A stretch of DNA of 64,000 nucleotides, taken from JAFGDI01 sp963662515. Its GTDB lineage: Bacteria; Planctomycetota; Phycisphaerae; Sedimentisphaerales; SM23-30. The translations under genes were made by a program, and so were the position numbers. Positions 9,601 to 17,367 of this stretch are shown here, piece by piece (position 1 is the first letter of the stretch; each line of letters starts with the position of its first letter). The notes under the pieces were generated by a model. The model had not been told where the DNA came from. It was given only the letters and a program-made list of their open reading frames with translations, and did not search any database. Location: the NCBI GenBank assembly GCA_963662515.1, contig OY759675.1, positions 3,844,001 through 3,908,000 of the forward strand. The letters run 5' to 3'.

Positions 9601-10583
9601 ACCAGAACGGCATCAGTGACACCAAATACAGTATTAAGGCTAAATACATTTCCTCTGTCTATGTCGATCGTGATATCTACAATACCAAATTCTTCGCTAA
9701 TGACTACTCCAACACTCTCCGCTCATTTGAAGTTATCGGCACAATGATCGGCTCTGACATATATGCAAAAACTATTCAGAGTATCGCCATCAATAACCTC
9801 ACCGGCTCAGAAAACGCGACATTCCAGTCTAACTTCTATATCCAGAAATCCGCCGGCTCATTCTCCATCGGCAGAGGAAACTTCAATAAAAGCATTTGCA
9901 AGATCAACGGCGGCAACCTCAGATCATTCTCTATTACCGATGGCAACTTAGTTGATTCAACTATCTATGTCTATGGCAACCTGGCTACTGTCACTCTTAA
10001 TTCCGCCTCTGCTGCCGGCAACGGCAATATGACCGGCGAAAACCAGATCAGCTACAAAACACTCACTAACCTCTTCGCCGCCGGGTCTGTCTCAAAAACC
10101 ACCAATATCGGCTCAGCCTCTTCTACTATAAGAAGATTTATCACCTCTGGCAGTTTCTCCGGCACTATCGTCGCTTATCGCATTAACGACCTGCTCGTTG
10201 GTTACGATGACAGAGCCAGAAGACTCGAACCGGGTGCCGACTACACTGGCGATACCACCGCTCTGGTCTCTATCAATAACATTAAAATCACAGGAGCCAT
10301 GCTCGGCGACAACTCCGGCCAGGCCACCATAACCGCCTCATCGGGAAATATCAAAAAAATATTCATTGAAGACAGTGCCACCGGCAGGATCTACGCCAGA
10401 ACAAAAATAGACAGTATCATGATCGGCACTATCGAAGGAAGCAGAAAACGCATCGCCAACCCAGACGCCGATGTCAATCTCGAAGTTGCCACTCCCAAAC
10501 TTACCAGACTTTACTACACCGGCATACTCAACCCGCAAAGCTACATCGCCGGCACTCCGCTTATCATCGACCTGAGACCATAA
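6603..10583 (+). CDS. Large secreted beta-rich protein, unknown function
   Basis: 1326-aa exported protein that I do not recognise as a named family. The ATG at 6603 is chosen because an AAAGGAG site lies six bases upstream and a signal peptide follows (hydrophobic IISSVLLISMPVLAG, cleavage near AHS). After the signal, EVESNNTNSQ and a DKFSF segment resemble bacterial pre-peptidase C-terminal-like (PPC) sandwiches. The middle (about residues 200-750) has recurrent beta-propeller-like phrases such as LDNDGNIYFSD and MVFDENNELYLLDG, reminiscent of NHL/SMP-30 blades. The C-terminal 450 residues are rich in short Asn/Ser/Ile strands (NLRSFSITDGNL), consistent with a beta-helix. No catalytic motif is visible. 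It is probably a cell-surface or extracellular binding protein. Confidence 0.8.
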   Translation: MLHLNIIRKVENSLFAHISPKIISSVLLISMPVLAGPAHSLTPTNGTTISEVESNNTNSQNISDYFDLINSKNDVLINASLDTKTDIDKFSFYSPSGNAFKIQCNIKELPHNDLTAIDSALDIIVFVTDNNTLWKPDGSLIEKIADDLDIAVAIPSLDTTDLLINDISVNDNHDIAIALPQNICRCDQDGIISLLYSAADITALTTTPNPTITSIALDNDGNIYFSDSTSISVLKGNIDGSQLEIFSNSSYDLITSAIAANKLDITLDNIASTTSTFRPTHMIRVSDSSIYEDGFYVTQFSSAQGGNGQITRISQDLDLGTSYNFDTFMTASSNRTNPTALALATNSDFGNAIFMGTFGENMGNSFDGKVFKLSAGGEPTDFVTSYLNMDGSQATKGTENPTNITGFYDVIDLAFPPAGSDFGNYLFVLSENIRDNSDLGSSSDLWFVDKTGKATLYKNSFMPAAGRMVFDTVGHFGHKLIIAPWGYTYDGKIKTIDPDGNVETLYTVTKNILDITIAPADSIFAGALLITYANTTLGGVDLANGSLVALDYDPENPDTIRTTVWADNLRLGAIPGGNMVFDENNELYLLDGVNGGITKFDYKKHLVQNFIDIQIQHIADPEDGAANDTPIFLAETQDAPIIFSGTNSDQQTSYNMIDNGSSFDSDDNSNTVGFTLSPLGHCYIYSNMGGFVKVAQWDQTDSSFGSFAELNTISLNNIATTGGYTYPEIEAITVAPASASTAAPIYAIVSNAINNLPDSATSTPSQTGDDSILSLGNTTAESYSVSKTFSINNFNAMTIKVKGPGDASTVSYSAQVVPSAVFSHDFEDLAPGMYAITMSSSSEFAGEYDLMVTDIGTVREFTIDDESPEITFTLDTPSGDQTVQLAIAGRGRAIITARFNPATNKVISIYDVIIEQTSSGTIINIQNNDDTSNLIIDNVTVNSSIKSLNCHATIKNLRSTVTKNLNINSLALQNIENINLPNFRIRDLSANTIGALDPDDQNGISDTKYSIKAKYISSVYVDRDIYNTKFFANDYSNTLRSFEVIGTMIGSDIYAKTIQSIAINNLTGSENATFQSNFYIQKSAGSFSIGRGNFNKSICKINGGNLRSFSITDGNLVDSTIYVYGNLATVTLNSASAAGNGNMTGENQISYKTLTNLFAAGSVSKTTNIGSASSTIRRFITSGSFSGTIVAYRINDLLVGYDDRARRLEPGADYTGDTTALVSINNIKITGAMLGDNSGQATITASSGNIKKIFIEDSATGRIYARTKIDSIMIGTIEGSRKRIANPDADVNLEVATPKLTRLYYTGILNPQSYIAGTPLIIDLRP

Positions 10584-10667
10584 ACGGTCTCAGGCCCGCC
10601 CCGCGAGCAGAGCGAGACTTAAGAGTCACGAGCTTTAGCATGATCGCAGCGAATACCTCATAATCAT

Positions 10668-10939
10668 CAGGGCTAACGCATAAAAATTTCAGACAGGATA
10701 ACCGTCCGCCTGAGGCGGACTGGATTTACCGCAGTTTAAGCGTGACGGGTTTGAGTTTGTGAGCTATGTTACCTTTTCGCCCCTGATTCGCCTTAAATTA
10801 ATAATTAAATCTCATAAGACCCGGCTCGGGAAGGGAAATCTTTACCGGACGATATCAAAGCAAGCTCAAGCTGCTAAAGATCCAGTCCGCCTCAAGCGGA
10901 CGGTTATCCTGTCAAATATTATTTCATGCGTTAGCCCTG
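10668..10939. mobile_element. Palindromic MITE-like element, copy 1
   Basis: 272-bp element with terminal inverted repeats of about 60 bases. The left end starts CAGGGCTAACGCAT and the right end finishes with its complement. Inner arms read GACAGGATAACCGTCC and GGACGGTTATCCTGTC, followed by a second short palindrome. A diverged second copy lies at 56181-56433. No protein is encoded. Confidence 0.75.
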
Positions 10940-10994
10940 TCATAATCATATTTCACCCTTGCCTCCTTTTATATTTCACGCTACAATCTCCTGC

Positions 10995-13451
10995 ATGGAA
11001 GGTATTGCAAGATTGGGGCTTGTTCCGCTTATGACCCCGGCGATTGCTTTGGCTCTGGGTATCGTCGCCGGGCGATCACTGCCCTGTCTAAGCCTCTGGC
11101 TCACTGGCTCACTTATCTCCCTGACCCTGGCCTCTGTTATTGCCCTCACTGCCAAACACCGTCTGCTTACTGCCATTACCATCATACTTACCTGCTTCAC
11201 ACTGGGCGGGTTCCGCTTCAACCTGGCACACTCTTACTATCCAGATGATCACATCATCAGATACTGCCAGGATCAGCCGCTTAACTTTCTCACTATCACC
11301 GGAACGGTCATAACACCTCCCCAACCACTCACCCGCCCCGGTTCAATGGCACAGTTCGACTTTGGCAGCTCCGATTCGTTCAGCTTCGACTTCAAAGTCA
11401 AAAACATCATCGCCAACTCTGCCCCGACCCCCGCCACCGGCATTGTCAGGATATACACCAAATTCCCAACCACATTCCAGACCGGACAGTCGCTCTCACT
11501 CACCGGCCTTGCCTATCCCAGAACCAAAGCCGATTCTCTGACCAATACCAGACTCAGACGAGACCGGGTCATCACCGCCATGACCATTGAACAGCCGGGC
11601 CTGGCACAGATCATCTCCAAGCCCAACCATCATCCCTTCCATTTCACACTTGCCCATATTCGACAGAAACTGCTCAATGTCTTTCTCGAACCTGATAACC
11701 ACATACCCGACAATAACAGCCAATCCGATCCAGTTCTCGCCGCCCTGCTTCTGGGCAGCTATCGGGGCATCTCACCGGCTACCAGAGAACTATTCCTCAC
11801 CAGCGGAACTATGCACTATCTCAGCCTCTCCGGCCTGCATGTCGCTACTATCACCGGCTTCTTATGGCTAGCACTCAAGCTCTTTAACCTGCCCCGCTGG
11901 CTGCAAGGCATACTGCCTGCCCTCTTTGTCATAGCCTATCTGCTCATCGTACCGGCCAGGCCGCCCATTCTGCGCGCTGGCATTCTCTCGCTCGCGTTTT
12001 CACTGGCATATATCAGCAGAAGAAATATCTCCCCGGTTAATATTCTTGCCCTCTGCTCAATTATCATTCTCATCTGCCGACCGCTCGACCTCTTCGATAT
12101 CGGATTCCAGCTCTCCTTCACTATCGTACTGGCTATACTCATTCTCTCTCCCTCACTGCTCACCGCCATATTCACCAATCCCAACCACATCATCCTGCGT
12201 GACCCCACCGAACTGACTCTGCTCGATATCAGACCACTGCCCCTGCGTATCTACAGCCGTATTAAACGCTACATACTATATGCACTGGCTGTCAGCTGCA
12301 CCGCCTGGCTCATCTCCATGCCTCTCATCGCCGCTAACTTCAACCGCATTTCCTGGCTGGCCGCTCTGAACTCAATAATACTGGCTATACCAGTTACCCT
12401 GGCCCTCTTCTCCGGCATAATAAAACTCTTGCTCGCAGCTCTGCCTCTTAATTCGCAATTTCTCAATCCAATACTGAACTACCCCACCGATATCATGCTC
12501 CAGCTCGTCCAGCTCCAGGCCAATATCCCTGCCGCCTGCGAAAATGTCAGATCCTTTTCACCTGTCCTTAACTGCATTTATGCCGCTATTATCATTGCCG
12601 TTCTCTGCTTTGCTTTCCTGCGTAATATTTATTGGCTCAAATTTTCTTTGACCATACTATGTTTAACGCTTACCGCTATTATCATAAATATCCACCTCAG
12701 CCAGAATGTAAAGCAAATGACCATACACGCCCTGCCGGTCGGCCACGGCTGCTGCATCGTTATCGAGTCGCCCGGCATAAAACCTCTCATTTACGATTGC
12801 GGCAGTAATGACGATTTCAACCTCGCTAATAATACCATCATCCCCTACCTCAGAGGTCAGGGCATTAACACTATCTCCGCCTTATTCATCTCCCACGCTG
12901 ATATCGACCATTATAACGGAGTACCCGACCTCATTTCAGCTATTCCAGCTCAAGACCTGTACCTGCCCTGCGGCTTCCACGACCATGCTACCAAAAGCGA
13001 TGACTATTTCTTCGATCTGCCCGTTATTAAAAACACCCCGAAACATTATCTATCTGCCGGCAACCTCTTATCTGCCAGCGAGCTGCATATCGAAACCCTC
13101 TGGCCCCGGCCCGGCATACAACTGCCCACCACTAACGACAACTGCCTGGTCCTGCGTATCAGCTCGCCCCAACTTTCAATTCTGCTCTGCGGCGACATCA
13201 CGCCCGCTGTCATGTCAGCTATGCTCAGCGACAATATCGATATCAAGGCCGATTACCTGCTCCTGCCCCATCACGGCCAATATTCTGCCGAACTCGAGCG
13301 TTTCGTCCGCCGCGTCAATCCCCAAAAACTGATCCTCTCAGCCCGAAAACTAACACCCGCCAAAACCGCCCTGCTCAAAGCCCTTCCCGGCGAACTGATC
13401 ATACTTGCCCCCAACACCCCGCCAGCCATATTCACCCCACAACAACCATAG
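10995..13451 (+). CDS. comEC: ComEC/Rec2 DNA internalization protein
   Basis: 818-aa polytopic membrane protein predicted to carry transforming DNA across the inner membrane. Order: N-terminal membrane segments and OB-like domain, the competence domain with MHYLSLSGLHVATITG (family signature) followed by many transmembrane helices, then a C-terminal metallo-beta-lactamase-like domain from about residue 580. The latter has SHADIDHYNG (the HxDxDH metal motif) and LLPHHGQYS near the end. The ATG at 10995 is preferred over a TTG at 10959, although neither has a clear Shine-Dalgarno. The DNA encoding the last ~190 residues has been copied to 40562-41144. The gene stands alone after a MITE-like element. 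Confidence 0.92.
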   Translation: MEGIARLGLVPLMTPAIALALGIVAGRSLPCLSLWLTGSLISLTLASVIALTAKHRLLTAITIILTCFTLGGFRFNLAHSYYPDDHIIRYCQDQPLNFLTITGTVITPPQPLTRPGSMAQFDFGSSDSFSFDFKVKNIIANSAPTPATGIVRIYTKFPTTFQTGQSLSLTGLAYPRTKADSLTNTRLRRDRVITAMTIEQPGLAQIISKPNHHPFHFTLAHIRQKLLNVFLEPDNHIPDNNSQSDPVLAALLLGSYRGISPATRELFLTSGTMHYLSLSGLHVATITGFLWLALKLFNLPRWLQGILPALFVIAYLLIVPARPPILRAGILSLAFSLAYISRRNISPVNILALCSIIILICRPLDLFDIGFQLSFTIVLAILILSPSLLTAIFTNPNHIILRDPTELTLLDIRPLPLRIYSRIKRYILYALAVSCTAWLISMPLIAANFNRISWLAALNSIILAIPVTLALFSGIIKLLLAALPLNSQFLNPILNYPTDIMLQLVQLQANIPAACENVRSFSPVLNCIYAAIIIAVLCFAFLRNIYWLKFSLTILCLTLTAIIINIHLSQNVKQMTIHALPVGHGCCIVIESPGIKPLIYDCGSNDDFNLANNTIIPYLRGQGINTISALFISHADIDHYNGVPDLISAIPAQDLYLPCGFHDHATKSDDYFFDLPVIKNTPKHYLSAGNLLSASELHIETLWPRPGIQLPTTNDNCLVLRISSPQLSILLCGDITPAVMSAMLSDNIDIKADYLLLPHHGQYSAELERFVRRVNPQKLILSARKLTPAKTALLKALPGELIILAPNTPPAIFTPQQP

Positions 13452-13496
13452 GCCACATAAGTACCATTATCAAATCTGCTCATCGTACCGGCCAGA

Positions 13497-13540
13497 CCAG
13501 ACACAGTCTGGACTACTCCACTTGCGGGCATACCGCAAGC
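13497..13540 (-). repeat. REP double hairpin, copy 1
   Basis: First hairpin CCAGAC-ACA-GTCTGG, then A-CTAC (GTAG on the minus strand), then CTTGCGG-GCATA-CCGCAAG. The second stem has a G-C pair where the other rhs-associated copies have T-A, a compensatory change. It lies between the comEC stop and the last immunity-like gene. Confidence 0.75.
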
Positions 13541-13574
13541 GAAGAGAAAACTATAGCTGTTATATCTACTTATA

Positions 13575-14369
13575 TTATTCTATCAAATCCTTTAACACAG
13601 GTTTTGCACTATCAAACACATACTGTTTATAAGGATTCCATTTGCGATATAATGGTAATGCCATTGCTAAACATAGTACCCAGGTTACTATTTTAACGCC
13701 CCATTGACTGTATTCCGGAAGTATATCACTGTTAATAACGGGAGCCAGTGCCAATGAAAATAATGTTAAAACTATCATATGATATGCATATAGATCCTTA
13801 ATATAATACAGGTAAATGAAATACAAGTTAATAAATATGAGCCATAGATAGACCAGATTATCCAGTGAAAAACAATTCACCTGACTTATGTCTTTTATAT
13901 TCAGTAGCGAGAAACTACTAAGTGTCAGAAAAATAATAGAACCCTTAAAATATTCTTTTAATGGGTTTAACGGCAAAATTTCAGACTTTTCTACACCGGT
14001 GACATAATCCCTGTAAGGCTTATAAGTCCAAAGTAAATAACATATAACAGTTAAACATATAATTACTTTTAATGTTTGATATTGCCAAAATTCATAGTTG
14101 AAATTCACTGGTATTTCTCTAGTAAAAGTTTTCCAGCAAAACAAAACACCTTGAACCATGACAACATGCCATGCAAATTTGTTTTTATGCACAAATAAAT
14201 AAATAAATAGTAAATGCAAGAAACATTTTAAATATCCCAAGGATGACATCATCGTAAACACTTCAAACCCATTCTTATAGAATCTGGTTAGAAATTGAAT
14301 AGCAATTGCAAGAAGTATTAGCACTGACACCATAAATACTATTATAAGTGGTTGTTTGTTATTAGTCAT
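13575..14369 (-). CDS. Multi-pass membrane protein, probable orphan immunity
   Basis: 264-aa protein with about eight hydrophobic segments and short charged loops. The ATG at 14369 follows GAGG by six bases and overlaps a TAA that ends the remnant of an rhs tip in another frame (ATGACTAA). This is the spacing expected of a tip/immunity pair. The two halves look related: the first ends in TYKPYRDYV and the second in WNPYKQYV, each after similar hydrophobic patterns. The 133-aa protein at 27983-28384 ends likewise (IKPYLNYI...LKDLL). This suggests a membrane immunity family with an internal duplication. The same reading frame continues upstream into the rhs core fragment, giving a 414-aa open frame, which I regard as an accident of a deletion. 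Confidence 0.6.
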   Translation of the reverse strand: MTNNKQPLIIVFMVSVLILLAIAIQFLTRFYKNGFEVFTMMSSLGYLKCFLHLLFIYLFVHKNKFAWHVVMVQGVLFCWKTFTREIPVNFNYEFWQYQTLKVIICLTVICYLLWTYKPYRDYVTGVEKSEILPLNPLKEYFKGSIIFLTLSSFSLLNIKDISQVNCFSLDNLVYLWLIFINLYFIYLYYIKDLYAYHMIVLTLFSLALAPVINSDILPEYSQWGVKIVTWVLCLAMALPLYRKWNPYKQYVFDSAKPVLKDLIE

Positions 14370-14819
14370 TTTGAACCTCATTCCAATAATCTTTGGCCTC
14401 ATCAAAAATAATCTGTGTACCCTATATTGTCCAGAAGTTTCTCCACTCAGCCCAGTCAACTGCCAGACTGGTGTTTTATCCGGGCCATAGCGACATTCTA
14501 ACCATTTAGCCGGGCCGTCAACGCTCCGCAGACGACCGCTAAAGTCCCAATCGTAGGTTGCTGCTCCTTTAGCGGTAATCTGGCCGTTACTATCCCATTG
14601 AACCACCGCCGAACCGGCGGAGGTCATCAGATCGCCATTATAACCGTAGCTTGTATTAACAGCCCCAGCCGTCTTGGTATCAATATTACCCGCCAGATCA
14701 AGTAGATAGCTGGCCGAATCACCGCTATCAACCTGCCAGTCAGTAAGCTCACCCCGCATATTACCAGACACAGTCTGGACTACTCCACTTGCTGGCATAC
14801 AGCAAGTGAAAAAAAACAC
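14370..14819 (-). pseudogene. Orphan rhs core fragment with deleted tip
   Basis: About 110 residues of the Rhs core (from GELTDWQVDSGD to GETSGQY) follow the REP-encoded leader and then stop matching. The next bases, in another frame, encode DEAKDYWNEVQND and a stop that overlaps the immunity ATG. This is what remains if the rest of the core and most of a tip were deleted. No complete toxin can be made. Confidence 0.7.
14764..14808 (-). repeat. REP double hairpin, copy 2
   Basis: CCAGAC-ACA-GTCTGG, A-CTAC, then CACTTGCTG-GCATA-CAGCAAGTG. It marks the 5' joint of an rhs core fragment and is followed (plus strand) by A8. Its loop differs from copies 3-5 (GCATA rather than GCACG). Confidence 0.75.
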
Positions 14820-14862
14820 ATCAATGCTATCAAGATTACTCTTGGCATATTTCTAATTTGGA

Positions 14863-15429
14863 TTACACGACAACTGACATCCCAACAAGTTTGTCAAGTT
14901 TATAAACGAGGGATGAATAGTTATTGTAAAATATTAAAAGACTATGCCGAAAAACTACTTTTTCATTAATATTTTTTATTTCATAACCCCACTTAAACTT
15001 ATCGATCTTAACTTCTCCAAATTCTAGTTTTATATTTAGCCTTCCTTTTTTAATCAATATTGCATTATTTTCAAATATAATGTTATTACCTACAAGCCTG
15101 GAAGTAATATAATCCGCTCCAAAATATAAAAACAATAGGTTTGCAACATACATTGTAGGCCAAAAGAATGGTATAAATTTATCAGCAGTTATTTGACAAG
15201 TACTCTTCGGACTCAATTGATAGCAAATAAATATAACAACCCCAAGAATAATTGTTAAACACCTGAAAAAATTAGAGAACATCCACCTATCATCACTAAA
15301 TACAAATCTATCAACCGATTCATCAATAGGTTGTATAGATATATTTCTTTTTTGCATAATATATAAAATATACAAATATAAAAATGGTACAACAGAGAAT
15401 AAATAATCTTTAAGATCGTAGATACTCAT
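14863..15429 (-). CDS. Membrane immunity-like protein (NYSxL family)
   Basis: 188-aa membrane protein. The ATG overlaps the stop of the preceding rhs tip as ATGA, so the two are translationally coupled. It has an N-terminal helix (VVPFLYLYILYIM), a charged stretch, two or three central helices and a soluble C-terminal part ending in IFYNNYSSLVYKLDKL. That end motif recurs in four other small genes of this locus, always after a Gly-rich Rhs tip. I infer it protects the producer from the tip encoded just upstream. The DNA is nearly identical to 24644-25210. Confidence 0.65.
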   Translation of the reverse strand: MSIYDLKDYLFSVVPFLYLYILYIMQKRNISIQPIDESVDRFVFSDDRWMFSNFFRCLTIILGVVIFICYQLSPKSTCQITADKFIPFFWPTMYVANLLFLYFGADYITSRLVGNNIIFENNAILIKKGRLNIKLEFGEVKIDKFKWGYEIKNINEKVVFRHSLLIFYNNYSSLVYKLDKLVGMSVVV

Positions 15430-16787
15430 TCTTTAACACCTTCTTCCTTCCAACTTTCAACTTGTTTGTCAAACACTTCCCCAGAATTATCTACAGTTTC
15501 CTCTAACAACCAACTCATAAATGATCCGGAAATTGAACCGACAGTGTTTACAGCAAAACCTCCCCAACCGCCAACACCACCACCAGAAAATTGTTTTAAT
15601 GCACCAATAATACCTGTTGTCATGCCGAACGCTCCACCCAAATCCATACCGAAACGCTGCCTCTCTGAAGCTTTAGTAAAATCTGCAATAAATGAATTAT
15701 TTAATTTTACGCCTGCTATTGATGATAAAATTCCAATATACGCATTCCATTCACCAGCTAATGCAGAAATACTTCCAATTAAAAAACCAACCGCAAATGC
15801 TTTACCATATTGACCCATAGTTGTGTTATCGCCAGAAACTGAAAATGCATTGGCGCCACCATTAATTAATCCACCCACAACACAACGAACTGCCAATGAC
15901 AGTATTTTGCCACTCAAATCAGTGCAGTTCATTGAATCATTTTGGCAATATAGATACCTATGTAAACTTAAAGTATCATTAGCCTTTCCAAATAACGGAT
16001 CGCGCCCGGTGAACCGTCTCATCTGTGGGTCGTACATTCTGGCCCGCAGATAATACTGGCCGATCTCGCCATCGTAATATTGGCCGGTGTATTTGAATGG
16101 GTTTTCGGCGATAAACTGCCCGGTTCCAGAATCAATTGCCTCATAGCATTCTTCCTGATACATTTTGCCGAAACTGTCATACGAATACTCGTTGACGGTC
16201 AACATATCTATATCAACAACCGCCCGCACCGAGCCTAAACGGTCGTGAACATAATAGAACAACTCGCCGTCTGCTCCTGCTTCTTTTTGAGCAATAACCT
16301 GAGCGCCAACATGATAATATAATTTTTCCAAAGAGCTAGGCAAGTCTTGACCAGACCCGGCCCCGCCGGTATCAGAACAATCAAGCACACATAATACTAC
16401 CGGCAAATCGGAGTTTATGTCAACTATAAACCGCTGATTTCTGGAAATACCATTCAAAACTGAGTGTTTAACTATCCGGTTACCCATAGGGTCGTACTTA
16501 ACCGAGATAGTATCGCTGCCCATATTGGCGTACTTGAGCTTATTATCGTAATTATAGGTTACTGTACTATTCGGACTGCCGGCAAGGCTGGTTATATTGC
16601 CATTAGCATCATTGTCCAAACTCCAGATATCGGCTCCGGTAGCTCCGGTAAGTATATCACCATCAAAATTAAAGGCCGTATTGGCGTAATTACTCTGTGA
16701 AGCGGCCTTCTTATCTGTGCCGGTAATATTACCTGCCTTATCATGGCAAATATATTCCTCCAGCCAGGCAGGCACAGCCTGCACCAC
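15426..16787 (-). CDS. Orphan Rhs fragment, Gly-rich hydrophobic tip
   Basis: About 453 aa. The first residues (VQAVPA) come from a REP hairpin; then Rhs core from WLEEYICHDKAGN through YYHVGAQVIAQ and YDPQMRRFTGRDP to LHRYLYCQNDS, followed by a ~160-aa tip. The tip starts AVRCVVGGLINGGANAF, is rich in Gly/Ala and hydrophobic residues (LIGSISALAGE), and looks able to insert into membranes. The core just after the joint (DKKAASQSNYANTAFN) differs from the full-length gene, so the core is mosaic. There is no signal peptide and no convincing start, so it is probably a silent donor cassette. The tip and downstream gene are duplicated at 25207-26568. Confidence 0.7.
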   Translation of the reverse strand: MVQAVPAWLEEYICHDKAGNITGTDKKAASQSNYANTAFNFDGDILTGATGADIWSLDNDANGNITSLAGSPNSTVTYNYDNKLKYANMGSDTISVKYDPMGNRIVKHSVLNGISRNQRFIVDINSDLPVVLCVLDCSDTGGAGSGQDLPSSLEKLYYHVGAQVIAQKEAGADGELFYYVHDRLGSVRAVVDIDMLTVNEYSYDSFGKMYQEECYEAIDSGTGQFIAENPFKYTGQYYDGEIGQYYLRARMYDPQMRRFTGRDPLFGKANDTLSLHRYLYCQNDSMNCTDLSGKILSLAVRCVVGGLINGGANAFSVSGDNTTMGQYGKAFAVGFLIGSISALAGEWNAYIGILSSIAGVKLNNSFIADFTKASERQRFGMDLGGAFGMTTGIIGALKQFSGGGVGGWGGFAVNTVGSISGSFMSWLLEETVDNSGEVFDKQVESWKEEGVKE

Positions 16788-16808
16788 TCCAACTCCGGTG
16801 TACCGGAG
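16768..16808 (-). repeat. REP double hairpin, variant sequence
   Basis: GCAGGC-ACA-GCCTGC, A-CCAC (GTGG on the minus strand), TCCA, then CTCCGG-TGTA-CCGGAG. The architecture, spacing and ACA loop match the other REPs but both stems have different sequences, as in RAYT-associated REPs. It forms the 5' joint of the orphan rhs cassette to its left. Confidence 0.65.
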
Positions 16809-16829
16809 ATGAGTAATATTGTAGAGCCT

Positions 16830-17351
16830 TCAATATCCATCAAATACATTAGTCGTTATTCTGCCAATTTCATTTCTGGTTGTATGTTTATATTTAGGAT
16901 AAAACACCCAGTATTCGGTTGGTATCTGAGAATCACGGCCCAAGAATAATTCCATATTATCACTGCCTTTTCTTATTACTATTTCAATTTTGCCAGTATC
17001 GTGAGAACGATGTGATGCCTTTCTTGTGATGTCTTGAAGCACAGGAAGATACCTGCCGTAATCTTGCACAATTACTCCATTAACTGAAATTTGAATTTTG
17101 CTATCCGAATGACTAAGAAAATCTCTTACTTCTGTCAATGCAATTTTTTCAAGATGATGACTGCATAATGACATTAGGATTATGGGAATAGCACCAAATA
17201 ATAATACTTTCCATACAATCAACTTGTTAAAACTTTTCTTGTCCAAATCTTTGTTTCGACACTGAACAAGCACTAAATACAACGGCAGAATTACACAAAC
17301 AACAATGCAGTATAATTTTAGTATATTTATGAAACCATCTAATATTACCAT
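16830..17351 (-). CDS. Small membrane protein, probable immunity
   Basis: 173-aa protein starting at the ATG at 17351, with AGGAG six bases upstream and 16 bases after the stop of the rhs tip. An N-terminal hydrophobic region (ILKLYCIVVCVILPLYLVLV) and a second helix (VLLFGAIPIILMSLC) are followed by about 90 soluble residues with SKIQISVNGVIVQDYGRYLP. It lacks the NYSxL motif of the other locus immunity proteins. Position implies it is the partner of the tip at 17368-18519. No family recognised. Confidence 0.55.
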   Translation of the reverse strand: MVILDGFINILKLYCIVVCVILPLYLVLVQCRNKDLDKKSFNKLIVWKVLLFGAIPIILMSLCSHHLEKIALTEVRDFLSHSDSKIQISVNGVIVQDYGRYLPVLQDITRKASHRSHDTGKIEIVIRKGSDNMELFLGRDSQIPTEYWVFYPKYKHTTRNEIGRITTNVFDGY

Positions 17352-17367
17352 AAAAGCTCCTAAATAT

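Noticed and set aside
13479..13498. 20-base identity with an internal comEC segment (11939-11958)
   Set aside because: The same flank aligns with the second comEC copy with differences, so it belongs to the 3' flank. The extra identity could be local conversion, and I cannot show a separate event.
15466..15813. Plus-strand frames of 60-130 codons opposite rhs genes
   Set aside because: They are antisense shadows of Rhs coding regions, recur identically in each duplicated copy, and lack start signals.
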